From: Pseudomonas sp. BN411 | Lineage (GTDB): Bacteria > Pseudomonadota > Gammaproteobacteria > Pseudomonadales > Pseudomonadaceae | Direction of reading: 5' to 3' | Assembly: GCF_029871235.1 (NCBI RefSeq) | Contig: NZ_SSOM01000069.1 | Coordinates: forward strand, 62,001 to 126,000 | Length of the DNA stretch: 64,000 nucleotides | Shown here: positions 53,666-62,443 of the stretch, piece by piece | Layout: each line of letters begins with the position of its first letter | Numbering within the stretch: position 1 is the first letter of the stretch | Translations under genes and position numbers: made by a program | Notes under the pieces: generated by a model | What the model was told of the DNA's origin: nothing | Database searches by the model: none | The model's input: the letters and a program-made list of their open reading frames with translations, nothing else

Positions 53666-55045
53666 TCAGGCCAGTTCGCCGGCAGTTTCCGAACGACGGG
53701 ACAGCAGGCTGACCACCACGAAGCTCACAGCGCCGATAGCCAGGCTGTAGTAGATCGGGGTGTTGGCTTCCAGGCCGTCGGTGAACATGAACACCAGGGC
53801 GGTGATGCAGCCCAGGCTCATGCTGGCGATGGCGCCTGCGGTGGTGGCGCGCTTCCAGTAGATGGCACCCAGCAGCGGGATCAGCATGCCGCCGACCAGC
53901 AGGTTGTAGGCCAGGGTCAGGGCGCCGAGCACGTCGTTGACGATGAGCGCGATGACCAGCACGGCGATGCCGGTGAGCAGGGTGAACAGGCGGGTCATGC
54001 CGAGGCTGGATTCCTTGCCGCCACGCAGCTTGGGCAGCAGGTCTTCGGTGATGGTGGTGGAGGCGGCGAGCAGGCCGGCGCTGGCGGTGGACATCATCGC
54101 GGCCAGGGCAGCGGCGATCACCAGGCCACGGATGCCGTCCGGCAGCGAAGCCTGGACGATGGCGGCGAAGGCGTTGTTGACGTTGTCCAGATCAGGCAGC
54201 AGCACCTTGGCGCACATGCCGATCAGGGCACCCACCAGGCCGTAGATCACGCAGTAGACACCGGCAACGGTGCCCGCGTACTTCGCAACGCCCTCGCTGC
54301 GCGCGGTGAACACGCGCTGCCAGATGTCCTGGCCGATGAGGATGCCGAAGAAGTAGATCAGGAAGTAGGTGATGATCGTGTCGTAGCCGATGGTGGTGAA
54401 GTTGAAGGCGGTTTCCGGCAGCTTCGCCACCAGCTCGTCCCAGCCACCCACGCGGTACAGGCAGATCGGCAGCAGCAGGAACATCAGGCCGACGGTCTTG
54501 ATGATGAACTGCACGATGTCGGTCAGGGTCAGGGACCACATGCCGCCGATGGTGGAGTAGACCACGACCACGCCGCCGCCGAGCAGCACGGACACCCAGA
54601 AGGGCAGGCCGAACAGCACTTCCATGACGGTGCCGATGGCGAGGGTGGAGACCACGCCGATCATCAGCGCATAGGCGAACATGATCACCGCGCTGGCCTG
54701 GCGCGCCATCGGGTTGTAGCGACGCTCCAGGATCTGCGTAACGGTGAAGATGCGCAGTTTCAGCAGCGGCTTGGCCAGGAACAGGTTGAGCACGATGATG
54801 CCCGCGCCCAGTGCGGCGCAGAGCCAGAAACCGGAAATGCCGTGGACGTAGCCCAGGCGCACGGTGCCAACGGTGGACGCACCGCCGAGGACGGTGGCGG
54901 CCATGGTGCCCATGTAGAAGGCCGGGCCGAGGTTACGGCCAGCCACCAGGAACTCCTCATGGGACTTGGCGCGGCGCATGCCGTACCAGCCAAGCAGCAG
55001 CATGCCGGCGGCATAGATCAGTACTACGAAAATATCCAAAGCCAT
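53666..55045 (-). CDS. Sodium:solute symporter (SSS family)
   Basis: 459 residues and about 13 hydrophobic segments. MALDIFVVLIYAAGMLLLGW, GWYGMRRAKSHEEFLVAGRN, and GPAFYMGTMAATVLGGASTV with GYVHGISGFWL match the SSS family's first helices and sodium-site region. AACAACAA, an exact AAnAAnAA motif, lies 19 bases before the start. A related symporter (PA1418) accompanies gbuA in P. aeruginosa, so guanidinobutyrate or a related organic ion is a reasonable substrate; this is inference. Confidence 0.92.
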   Translation of the reverse strand: MALDIFVVLIYAAGMLLLGWYGMRRAKSHEEFLVAGRNLGPAFYMGTMAATVLGGASTVGTVRLGYVHGISGFWLCAALGAGIIVLNLFLAKPLLKLRIFTVTQILERRYNPMARQASAVIMFAYALMIGVVSTLAIGTVMEVLFGLPFWVSVLLGGGVVVVYSTIGGMWSLTLTDIVQFIIKTVGLMFLLLPICLYRVGGWDELVAKLPETAFNFTTIGYDTIITYFLIYFFGILIGQDIWQRVFTARSEGVAKYAGTVAGVYCVIYGLVGALIGMCAKVLLPDLDNVNNAFAAIVQASLPDGIRGLVIAAALAAMMSTASAGLLAASTTITEDLLPKLRGGKESSLGMTRLFTLLTGIAVLVIALIVNDVLGALTLAYNLLVGGMLIPLLGAIYWKRATTAGAIASMSLGCITALVFMFTDGLEANTPIYYSLAIGAVSFVVVSLLSRRSETAGELA

Positions 55046-55063
55046 TACAGGTCTCTCTTTCTA

Positions 55064-55071
55064 TTGTTGTT
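55064..55071 (-). promoter_or_regulatory. AAnAAnAA (Hfq/Crc) motif before the SSS gene
   Basis: AACAACAA, followed by TAGAAAGAGAGA as ribosome site. Exact match to the Hfq/Crc target motif. Confidence 0.55.
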
Positions 55072-55153
55072 GCCGCGGTTCGCAAGGCCGCGACAGGTGT
55101 TGCAAGGCGCGCAACGCTTCACACTGCGCCGTTTCAAAGCAATCCTGCTTTTC

Positions 55154-55876
55154 CTACTCCTTGTATTCGGGGCACTCCCTTTCGAGCTTTCTCAGCCAGG
55201 CTTCCCAGACCAGCTGGCGCTGCCATTCGCAGGCCTGGAACTGTTCGCAGGCGTGCGCGCTGAGCTCGTCGGACATCTCACGGATGCCGCGCAGGGTGGA
55301 GGCGGCGACTTGTATCTCGCACGCCTTGTTCAGGTAGTACATGACGTAGAAGGCGTCGGCGACGCTGGCGCCGACGCTGAGCAGGCCGTGGTGGCGCAGC
55401 ATCAGGGCGATGTTGTCGCCGAGGGAGTCCACCAGGCGATCGCGCTCGCCCAGGTCCAGGGCGATGCCTTCATAGGTGTGATAGCCGACCCGCTGATGGA
55501 ACTCGGCGCTGATCTGGTTCAGCTGGGCCAGGCCGTTGTCCGCCGCGGCCACCGCCATGCCCGCCAGGGTATGGGTGTGGATCACGCAGTGGGCATCGGC
55601 GCGGGCCATGTGCACGGCACTGTGGATGGTGAAGCCGGCGATGTTGTAGTCGGCGTTGCCTTCCACCACGCGACCGTGCATGTCGACCACGATCAGGTCG
55701 CTGGCGCGGATTTCTTCGAACATCAGCCCGAACGGGTTGATCAGAAAACGCGGCTCAACGCCTGGCAGGCGCACCGAGAAGTGGGTGTAGAGGGTGTCGT
55801 CCCAGCCGAACAGGGCGGCCAGCCGGTAGGCGGCCGCCAGGTCCCGGCGCAGGATGGCTTCGTTCTGTGCGTTCAT
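55154..55876 (-). CDS. Class II aldolase/adducin family protein
   Basis: 240 residues. The fold's zinc ligands are visible as CVIHTHTLAGMAV (two His) and LMLRHHGLLSVG (third His); LYTHFSVRLPG and INPFGLMFEEI are the phosphate-loop and early strands of the family. Members include sugar-phosphate aldolases, decarboxylases and dehydratase-like enzymes; the precise reaction is open. It overlaps the ABC ATPase stop by one base (TGATG), so it is tied to the transporter operon. Confidence 0.88.
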   Translation of the reverse strand: MNAQNEAILRRDLAAAYRLAALFGWDDTLYTHFSVRLPGVEPRFLINPFGLMFEEIRASDLIVVDMHGRVVEGNADYNIAGFTIHSAVHMARADAHCVIHTHTLAGMAVAAADNGLAQLNQISAEFHQRVGYHTYEGIALDLGERDRLVDSLGDNIALMLRHHGLLSVGASVADAFYVMYYLNKACEIQVAASTLRGIREMSDELSAHACEQFQACEWQRQLVWEAWLRKLERECPEYKE

Positions 55877-56607
55877 CAGTGACGGATCTGCGAAAGGAAG
55901 GCCCGGGTACGCGGGTGCTGTGGGTTGTCGAAGAACGCGGCCGGGGTGGCGGTTTCCACGATCTGGCCGGCGTCCATGAACACCACGCGGTCGGCTACCT
56001 TGCGCGCGAAGCCCATCTCATGGGTCACGCAGAGCATGGTCATACCGTCCTGGGCCAGCTCGGTCATCACTTCCAGCACTTCACCAACCATTTCCGGGTC
56101 CAGCGCCGAGGTGGGTTCGTCGAACAGCATCACCTTGGGGTTCATGCACAGGGCACGGGCGATGGCCACGCGCTGTTGCTGGCCGCCGGAAAGCTGGCCG
56201 GGCTTCTTGTGCGCCTGGGAGCCGATGTGCACGCGATTGAGGTAGCGCAGGGCCAGTTCCTCGGCTTGCTTGCGGCTCATTCCACGGACCTTCATCGGCG
56301 CCAGGGTGCAGTTCTCCAGCACCGTCAGGTGGGGGAACAGGTTGAAGTTCTGGAACACCATGCCCACTTCACGGCGCACGTGGTCGCTGCCGGACTTGGT
56401 GGAAATGTCCTGCTCTTCCACCGTGATGGTGCCGGTGTCATGGGGGTTGAGGCGGTTGATGCAGCGGATCAGGGTCGACTTGCCGGAGCCCGAAGGGCCG
56501 CAGATGACGATCTTCTCGCCCTGGCGCACGGAGAGGTTGATGCCCTGCAGCACCTGAAAATCCTCGTAGCGCTTGCCGACGTTCTGCAGACGGATGATTT
56601 CGTTCAT
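55876..56607 (-). CDS. Amino-acid-type ABC transporter ATP-binding protein
   Basis: 243 residues. Walker A is [15 protein letters not shown] near residue 35, the signature is [16 protein letters not shown], and Walker B is [20 protein letters not shown]. It matches the GlnQ/HisP class that pairs with family-3 binding proteins. It sits directly between permease and aldolase genes with 10-base and 1-base junctions. Confidence 0.94.
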   Translation of the reverse strand: MNEIIRLQNVGKRYEDFQVLQGINLSVRQGEKIVICGPSGSGKSTLIRCINRLNPHDTGTITVEEQDISTKSGSDHVRREVGMVFQNFNLFPHLTVLENCTLAPMKVRGMSRKQAEELALRYLNRVHIGSQAHKKPGQLSGGQQQRVAIARALCMNPKVMLFDEPTSALDPEMVGEVLEVMTELAQDGMTMLCVTHEMGFARKVADRVVFMDAGQIVETATPAAFFDNPQHPRTRAFLSQIRH

Positions 56608-56617
56608 GTCGCTCTCC

Positions 56618-57361
56618 TCAGATACGGCGCATACGAGCCAGGGTGCGTTGCACCAGGCCGACGGATTTGCTGCTGGTGCCGGTGTGGGAATCCCACGCCA
56701 GGCGCCGTTCGAGGCCGCTTTGCATCCAGGTCAGGGTGTAGACCATGACGAGGTAGTAGACGAGGGCGACGGCGTAGTACTCGGAGAACTGGAAGGTGGT
56801 GGAGACCGTTTGCGAGGTCACCGCCATCAGTTCCTGCAGGGAAATCACCGAGGCCAGCGAGGTGATCTTCAGCAGGGTGATGAATTCGTTGGCAGTCGGC
56901 GGCACGGCGATGCGCGCGGCCTGCGGCATGATGACGTAGCGGAAGATGTGCCAGCGCGACAGGCCCAGTGCGTGGCCGGCGGCGTACTGGCCCTTGTCCA
57001 CGGCTTTCAGCGCGGCGCGGTTGATTTCCACCTGGTAGGCGGCTTCGTTGATCGACAGCGCGATCCAGGCGGCGATGAAGGGGGTGAACCACTCTTCACG
57101 GAACACCGGGAAGAACTGCGGCAGGGCGTTCCACACGAACAGCAGTTGCAGCAGGGTCGGGGCGCCACGGAACACGCTGAGCACACCGCGCAGGGTGGTG
57201 CGCCAGGTGCTCGGCGGGCCGTCCAGGGCCAGGGCGCAGGGAATGGAAATCAGGATGCCGACGGAATGGGAAACCAGGGCCAGCACCAGGGTGATGCAGG
57301 CGCCGCGGAAGAAGTGCCAGGACGTCAGGGCGTCCCAGAAGACAGTCACATCGAAGTTCAT
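56618..57361 (-). CDS. Amino-acid-type ABC transporter permease
   Basis: 247 residues and about five helices. The EAA loop is [20 protein letters not shown] followed by [20 protein letters not shown] and IMPQA. It belongs to the HisM/GlnP group. It is the sole permease subunit here, so it should act as a homodimer. It is followed closely by the ATPase gene. Confidence 0.93.
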   Translation of the reverse strand: MNFDVTVFWDALTSWHFFRGACITLVLALVSHSVGILISIPCALALDGPPSTWRTTLRGVLSVFRGAPTLLQLLFVWNALPQFFPVFREEWFTPFIAAWIALSINEAAYQVEINRAALKAVDKGQYAAGHALGLSRWHIFRYVIMPQAARIAVPPTANEFITLLKITSLASVISLQELMAVTSQTVSTTFQFSEYYAVALVYYLVMVYTLTWMQSGLERRLAWDSHTGTSSKSVGLVQRTLARMRRI

Positions 57362-57396
57362 GTACGTGTCCTGCGTGAATGAAAGCGTGCCGTAGC

Positions 57397-57422
57397 ACCC
57401 TCTCCCGCAAGCGAGAGAGGGG
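57397..57422. repeat. CCCTCTCCC/GAGAGGGG short repeat
   Basis: CACCCTCTCCCGCAAGCGAGAGAGG, a shortened member of the CCCTCACCC family, between the binding-protein stop and the permease start. It could lower permease expression relative to the binding protein. Confidence 0.6.
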
Positions 57423-57439
57423 CGGGGCGTTGGCCTTGC

Positions 57440-58264
57440 TTACTGCGCGGCGGTTTCCAGGTTGGCTGGATCGAGCTTCCATTTCTCGGCGATGGCCTTG
57501 AGGGTTCCATCGGCCTTCAGAGCAGACACGGCGTCCTGAACGGCCTGCTTGTCTTCCGGGTTCGGACGCATGTACGCGCCGAAGATGTCCTTCTCGGGGA
57601 AGGCGTAAAGGGTCTTGAACTGGCCGGGGGTCTGCAGTTCGCGATAGGCCAGTTCGGTGTCCTGGGACAGGCCGGCGGCGGCGCGGCCTACGAGTACCTG
57701 CTGGGCCACGTCGCTACCTTTCGGGTAGGTCTGCAGGGTGGCCGGAGTCTTGCCGGCGGCCTTCAGCTGCTCGTTGAGCTTTTCCATGATGGTCACGTAG
57801 CGGGTGCCGGACTGCACCGCTACTACCTTGCCCGACAGGTCATCCAGGGTGTTCAGCTTGAGGTCGCTCTTGCCGCTGCCGAAGACGATGGTCGCGCTGG
57901 CGAGGTAGGCCACGGCATGCAGCTTCTGGGTGCGCTCGGGGGTAATCAGGGTACCGCTGATGACTGCGTCGCAGCGCTGGGCGTCCAGACCCGGCAGCAG
58001 GCCGGTGAACTCGGTGACGATGAAGCGCGGCTTCACACCCCAGTGCTTGGCCAGGGCGCGGATCAGGTCCGCATCGAAGCCGCTGGGCTCGCGGTCACCG
58101 GTCTTCTCGAAGAACTCCAGCGGCGGGAAGGTCGGATCGGAACAGACCTGGAAACTTCCCGAGCCCACGAACGAGGGCTTGCTGTCGGCGGCCATGGCAC
58201 CACCACTCAGGGTGGCGGCGAACAGGCCGGCGAGGGCGAACAGTTTCAGCGGACGATTGCTCAT
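57440..58264 (-). CDS. Family 3 substrate-binding protein of an amino-acid-type ABC transporter
   Basis: 274 residues starting MSNRPLKLFALAGLFAATLS behind GAAGGAG. The signal peptide ends GGAMA/ADSK. FQVCSDPTFPPLEFFEKTGD then EPSGFDADLIRALAKHWGVK is the SBP_bac_3 signature, and TAEKWKLDP-type wording closes it. The leader has AACAACAA at 58295-58302. Ligand unknown; genetic linkage to gbuA suggests a guanidino or amino compound. Confidence 0.93.
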   Translation of the reverse strand: MSNRPLKLFALAGLFAATLSGGAMAADSKPSFVGSGSFQVCSDPTFPPLEFFEKTGDREPSGFDADLIRALAKHWGVKPRFIVTEFTGLLPGLDAQRCDAVISGTLITPERTQKLHAVAYLASATIVFGSGKSDLKLNTLDDLSGKVVAVQSGTRYVTIMEKLNEQLKAAGKTPATLQTYPKGSDVAQQVLVGRAAAGLSQDTELAYRELQTPGQFKTLYAFPEKDIFGAYMRPNPEDKQAVQDAVSALKADGTLKAIAEKWKLDPANLETAAQ

Positions 58265-58294
58265 CGGTAACTCCTTCAAGGCGTATTGCAGTGG

Positions 58295-58302
58295 TTGTTG
58301 TT
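58295..58302 (-). promoter_or_regulatory. AAnAAnAA (Hfq/Crc) motif before the ABC binding-protein gene
   Basis: AACAACAA within ACAACAACAACC, 31 bases before the start codon. Exact motif but further from the ribosome site than in the other leaders. Confidence 0.45.
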
Positions 58303-58336
58303 GTAGGCAGTCGCAATAAAGTGGAGCTATTTCGTG

Positions 58337-59857
58337 TTACGCAGCTTCAGGGGAACCCTGAACGGCGGATGCTTGGGAAGTCTTCGAGGGGACCCAGCGA
58401 GGGCCCTTGGGACCGTAGACGGCGGCCGGTTCCGGGAAGATCGCCAGCAGTACCAGGTACAGCAGGGCGGCCGTGCCCAGAGTGACCGGCAGGCTGATAT
58501 CGATGCCACCGGCCAGCTCGCCCAGCGGGCCGACGAATTGGCCCGGGAGGTTTACAAAGCATAGGCCCACCACGGCACTCGGGATCCAGGCGCCCATGCC
58601 GCGCCAGTTCCAGCCGTTGGTGAACCAGTAGCGGCCACCGGACAGGCCACGGGTGAAGACCTGCAGGTCGTCCGGGCAGTAGAAGCCGCGGCGGATGATC
58701 AGGCCGAGGATCATGATCACCATCCAGGGACTGGTGCAGGTGATGATCAGCACGGCGAAGGTGGAGACGCTCTGCACCAGGTTGAAGGCGAAGCGGCCGA
58801 TGAAGATGAAGCCGATGGACAGCACGCCGATCATCACGGTGGCCTGCACACGGTTGAGCAGGCGCGGGAAGACCGAGGACATGTCCAGGCCAGTGCCGTA
58901 GAGCGAAGTGGTGCCGGTGGACATGCCGCCGATCACGGCAATCAGGCACACCGGCAGGAAGAACCAGGCCGGGGATACGGCCAGCAGGCCGCCGACATAG
59001 TTGTTCTGCGCGATGTAGTCCGGGGCCTGTACGGCAACGATGGTCGCGGTGACCAGGCCGAACAGGAAGGGAATCAGGGTGGCGAACTGCGCGGCGACAA
59101 CGGCCAGCATGATGCGCTGCTTCGAGGTTTCGCGCGGGATGTAGCGCGACCAGTCGCCGAGGAAGGCGCCGAAGGAAACCGGGTTGCTCATGGCCAGCAG
59201 GGCGGCGCCGATGAAGGCGGCCCAGAAGCCTTCCTGGCCGAGGTTCACGGAACCGGCGTAGGAGGCGTCGAACGGGCCGGCGAAGGCGAAGATGCCCAGC
59301 AGGAACATGACGCTGGCGGCCCACACGGCGACCTTGTTCACCAGCAGCATGAAGCGGAAACCATAGATGCACACCGCCAGTACCAGCACGGCGAACAGGC
59401 CGTAGGCCAGGCCCAGGGTCAGGTCGGTTTCCGGCAGGTCGAACAGGCGCTTGGCGCCGCCCACCAGGGCGTCACCGGAGCTCCAGACCGACAGCGAGAA
59501 GAACGCGATGGCAGTGAGCAGGGAGAGGAAGGAGCCAACGATACGACCATGCACGCCGAAGTGGGCGCCCGACGACACCGCGTTGTTGGTGCCGTTGAGC
59601 GCGCCGAACACGCCCATGGGGGCGAGGATCAGCGAACCTACCAGCACGCCCAGCAGGATGGCCCAGAAGCCCGCCTCGAAGGAGAGGCCGAAGAGCACCG
59701 GGAAGCTGCCGAGTACAGCGGTGGCGAAGGTGTTTGCGCCGCCGAAGATCAGGCGGAACAGGTCCAGGGGGCCGGCATCCCGCTCGTTGTCGGGGATCTG
59801 CTCGACACCGTGTGTCTCTATTCGGGTAATTGCGTGATCGTTGTTGTTGTTATGCAT
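58337..59857 (-). CDS. NCS1 family (cytosine/purine/allantoin-type) permease
   Basis: 506 residues and 12 hydrophobic segments. FRLIFGGANTFATAVLGSFP and PVSFGAFLGDWSRYIPRETS are the typical NCS1 helix 1 and helix 6-7 regions. It starts MHNNNNDHAITRIETHGVEQ; the four Asn codons AAC AAC AAC AAC form an exact AAnAAnAA motif inside the reading frame. In P. aeruginosa the gbuA neighbour PA1419 is such a transporter, so guanidinobutyrate or a purine-breakdown product is a likely substrate. Confidence 0.92.
   Translation of the reverse strand: MHNNNNDHAITRIETHGVEQIPDNERDAGPLDLFRLIFGGANTFATAVLGSFPVLFGLSFEAGFWAILLGVLVGSLILAPMGVFGALNGTNNAVSSGAHFGVHGRIVGSFLSLLTAIAFFSLSVWSSGDALVGGAKRLFDLPETDLTLGLAYGLFAVLVLAVCIYGFRFMLLVNKVAVWAASVMFLLGIFAFAGPFDASYAGSVNLGQEGFWAAFIGAALLAMSNPVSFGAFLGDWSRYIPRETSKQRIMLAVVAAQFATLIPFLFGLVTATIVAVQAPDYIAQNNYVGGLLAVSPAWFFLPVCLIAVIGGMSTGTTSLYGTGLDMSSVFPRLLNRVQATVMIGVLSIGFIFIGRFAFNLVQSVSTFAVLIITCTSPWMVIMILGLIIRRGFYCPDDLQVFTRGLSGGRYWFTNGWNWRGMGAWIPSAVVGLCFVNLPGQFVGPLGELAGGIDISLPVTLGTAALLYLVLLAIFPEPAAVYGPKGPRWVPSKTSQASAVQGSPEAA
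59841..59848 (-). promoter_or_regulatory. AAnAAnAA (Hfq/Crc) motif inside the start of the NCS1 gene
   Basis: AACAACAA formed by the Asn codons 3-6, within 20 bases after the ATG, where Hfq/Crc binding would still block initiation. Confidence 0.5.
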
Positions 59858-59881
59858 TTCTTACTCTCCCAGGGAGCCTTG

Positions 59882-60286
59882 TCAGGTCGGCGGCAGATGC
59901 GCCGGCATGGCCGACAAGTGCTCGTGACAGGCCAACCAGTGGCCTTCTTCTTGTTGCCGACGGAAAACGATGGTTTCCCGCTCGCGGCTTTCTATGTCTT
60001 CACCCTGGATGCGCAGGCGCGTGGCGACGTCGTGGTAGAAAATCGCCACGTCGCCCTGCAGGCACACCACGGGGTTGAGGGATTGGCACGCCAGCACCTC
60101 GAAACCATCGCGCTGCCAGCTTTCCCACAGCTCGCGATAGGCCGCGCGGTTGGGCAGCGGCTTATCGCAGGTGTGGAAGACGAAGCTGGCGTCTTCACTG
60201 AAGGCAGCGAAGTAGGCTTCGGTATCGTTCGCGGCGAAGGCGGCCACCAGCTTGCTGGCGGCCTCCAGGACTTGTTGCTCGCTCAT
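59882..60286 (-). CDS. NTF2-like (SnoaL/DUF4440-type) protein
   Basis: 134 residues from MSEQQVLEAASKLVAAFAAN. The cone-shaped NTF2 fold is suggested by DTEAYFAAFSEDASFVFHTC, NRAAYRELWESW, DVAIFYHDVATRLRIQGEDI and ETIVFRRQQEEGHWLACHEH. Catalytic function unproven; such proteins may be small isomerases or binding proteins. It lies between the NCS1 permease gene and gbuA in the same direction, as PA1420 does in P. aeruginosa. Confidence 0.85.
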   Translation of the reverse strand: MSEQQVLEAASKLVAAFAANDTEAYFAAFSEDASFVFHTCDKPLPNRAAYRELWESWQRDGFEVLACQSLNPVVCLQGDVAIFYHDVATRLRIQGEDIESRERETIVFRRQQEEGHWLACHEHLSAMPAHLPPT

Positions 60287-60294
60287 GCCCGGAC

Positions 60295-61254
60295 TCAACG
60301 GCGCTCAACGCCCGGCAGGACGCAGAGCATTTCGTAGAGCAGGTTGGCGCCCAGCAGCGAGGTGTTGCCGGTGGTGTCGTAAGGCGGGGAGACTTCGACC
60401 AGGTCGCAGCCGATGACGTCCAGACCCTGGCAGCCACGGATGATTTCCATCGCCTGGATGGTGGTCAGGCCGCCGATTTCCGGGGTGCCGGTACCGGGCG
60501 CCCAGGCCGGGTCGATGCCGTCGATGTCGAAGGAGAGGTAAACCGGGCCGCCGCCGACTTTCTCGCGGACTTCGGCCATCAGCGGAGCCAGCGACTTGTG
60601 CCAGCACTCTTCGGCCTGCACCACGCGGAAGCCCTGCTTGCGGCTCCAGTTGAAGTCTTCGGCGGTGTAGCCCTGGGCGCGCAGGCCGATCTGCACCACG
60701 CGTTCGCAATCCAGCAGGCCTTCTTCCACAGCGCGGCGGAAGGTGGTGCCGTGGGCGATCTTCTCGCCGAACATGTTGTCGTTGACGTCAGCGTGGGCGT
60801 CGATGTGCACCAGGCCTACCTTGCCGTGCACCTTGTTGATGGCACGCAGGATCGGCAGGGTGATGGTGTGGTCGCCGCCCAGGGTCAGCGGGACGATGCC
60901 GTGGCCGAGGATGCGGTCGTATTCCTGCTCGATGATGCGCACGGCTTCCAGCAGGTTGAAGGTGTTGATGGCCACGTCGCCGATGTCGGCCACGTTCAGC
61001 GAATCGAAGGGGGCAGCGCCGGTCGCCATGTTGTACGGGCGGATCATTACCGATTCGGCGCGGATCTGGCGCGGGCCGAAGCGGGTACCGGAACGCAGGG
61101 AGGTGCCGATGTCCAGCGGAACGCCAACGAAGGCAGCGTCCAGGGCATTGAGTTCTTCAGGGGATTGGATGTGCGGCAGACGCATCATGGTGGCGATACC
61201 GCCGAAACGGGGCATCTCATTGCCGCCCAGGGGCTGATGGAGTTTTTTGTCCAC
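60295..61254 (-). CDS. gbuA: Guanidinobutyrase (agmatinase/ureohydrolase family)
   Basis: 319 residues with a GTG start. Dinuclear Mn motifs: LTLGGDHTITLP, LVHIDAHADVND and YLSFDIDGIDPAWAPGTGTP. It hydrolyses 4-guanidinobutyrate to 4-aminobutyrate and urea. Choice of guanidinobutyrase over agmatinase rests on length, the MPRFGGIATMMRLP N-terminus and synteny with PA1421 next to the LysR gene and NCS1 permease. The leader has CACAACAAC, close to the Hfq/Crc motif. Confidence 0.9.
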   Translation of the reverse strand: MDKKLHQPLGGNEMPRFGGIATMMRLPHIQSPEELNALDAAFVGVPLDIGTSLRSGTRFGPRQIRAESVMIRPYNMATGAAPFDSLNVADIGDVAINTFNLLEAVRIIEQEYDRILGHGIVPLTLGGDHTITLPILRAINKVHGKVGLVHIDAHADVNDNMFGEKIAHGTTFRRAVEEGLLDCERVVQIGLRAQGYTAEDFNWSRKQGFRVVQAEECWHKSLAPLMAEVREKVGGGPVYLSFDIDGIDPAWAPGTGTPEIGGLTTIQAMEIIRGCQGLDVIGCDLVEVSPPYDTTGNTSLLGANLLYEMLCVLPGVERR

Positions 61255-61410
61255 GGGGTGGCCTCACGGTTGTTGTGGTTGTAGGTAGTGGGCGGATTCT
61301 GGTGACAGTGCCATCACGAACAAATCGCTGGCGGCAAATAATTACTTCAAGGATTTCTAAACTATCGGGAGCGGGTACACTGCCGCGGCTGGTGGAAAAC
61401 GCCGGCTCTT

Positions 61411-61507
61411 GTGGGGGCGAATTCATTCGCAAAGGGACGCGCAGCGGCCCCATGAGAAATTGCATTGGCAGACCTGCGGCCTGCTCAGCGAATGAATTCG
61501 CCCCCAC
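61411..61507. repeat. GTGGGGGCGAATTCATTCGC composite element, complete
   Basis: Intact outer ends; inner hairpin GCAGACCTGCGGCCTGC and a decayed GGGACGCGCAGCGGCCCC. It lies inside the divergent gbuA-gbuR promoter region, unusual for an element otherwise found at 3' ends. Confidence 0.85.
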
Positions 61508-61549
61508 AGGAAGGGACCCGGCATCGTTCTCGGCCAATCTGGAGCCCCC

Positions 61550-62443
61550 ATGTCCACCGCCATGCCCGACCTGAAACTCCTGCGTATCTTCGCCAGCGTG
61601 GTCCGCAACCAGGGTTTTGCCGCTGCGCAGCAGGAGCTGAACCTCTCCACTTCGGCCATCAGCACCTACATGAGCCAGCTGGAAGGCGCAGTCGGCCTGA
61701 CCCTCTGCCATCGCGGGCGCGGTGGATTCAGCCTGACCAGCAAGGGCGAGCTGTACTACCAGGAAACCCTGCGCCTGCTGGGCGAACTGGAAAGCTTCGA
61801 GCGCTACTCCGCGTCCCTCAAGGGCGAGCTGCGCGGCACGCTGAACCTGGGCGTGCTCGACTCCACCGTGGGCGATCCGTCGCTGCCGCTGGCCGAGGTG
61901 ATCGGCGCCTACAGCCAGGAACACGCGGCGGTGCACCTGCACCTCTCGGTGATGAGCCCCTATGACCTGCAGCTGGGTGTGCTGGACAACCGCCTGGACC
62001 TTGCCATCGGCGCCTTCTCCACGCGCATGAACGGCCTGGTCTACCAGCCGCTCTACCGCGAGCAGCACTGGCTCTACTGCAGCGAGCGGCACCCGCTGTA
62101 CAGCGAACGGCGCATCCCCGCTGAACTCATCACGCAGCAGCGCATGGTGGGACGTGGTTACTGGAGCCAGGCGGAATTGGCGCGCCACGGCTTCAAGCAC
62201 AGCGCGGCAACGGTGGAGTCCATGGAGGCGCAGCTGATCCTGGTGCTGTCCGGTGCCTACATCGGTTACCTGCCGGAGCACTACGCTCACCCCTGGGTGG
62301 AGCAGAAGCGCCTGCGCGCCTTGCTGCCGGCCACCTTCGGCTACCAGGCGCCGTTCTCCATGATCCTGCGCCGTGGCCGCGCCAAGGAGCCGCTGATCCT
62401 CACGTTCCGCGACCTCCTGCGAGCCCAGTTGAACCTGCGCTGA
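61550..62443 (+). CDS. gbuR: LysR-type regulator of the guanidinobutyrase locus
   Basis: 297 residues. HTH: FAAAQQELNLSTSAISTYMS within MPDLKLLRIFASVVRNQG. The effector domain begins near GTLNLGVLDSTVGDPSLPLA. Divergent from gbuA and expected to activate it in response to 4-guanidinobutyrate, as PA1422 does. An ATG four codons downstream (MPDLKLL) is an alternative start. Confidence 0.88.
   Translation: MSTAMPDLKLLRIFASVVRNQGFAAAQQELNLSTSAISTYMSQLEGAVGLTLCHRGRGGFSLTSKGELYYQETLRLLGELESFERYSASLKGELRGTLNLGVLDSTVGDPSLPLAEVIGAYSQEHAAVHLHLSVMSPYDLQLGVLDNRLDLAIGAFSTRMNGLVYQPLYREQHWLYCSERHPLYSERRIPAELITQQRMVGRGYWSQAELARHGFKHSAATVESMEAQLILVLSGAYIGYLPEHYAHPWVEQKRLRALLPATFGYQAPFSMILRRGRAKEPLILTFRDLLRAQLNLR

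Noticed and set aside
53534-55882. A very long open frame (about 780 codons) on the plus strand opposite the SSS and aldolase genes
   Set aside because: It mirrors the codon phase of well-recognised minus-strand genes, is His/Gln/Ala/Gly-rich with no domain, and is expected in high-GC DNA.
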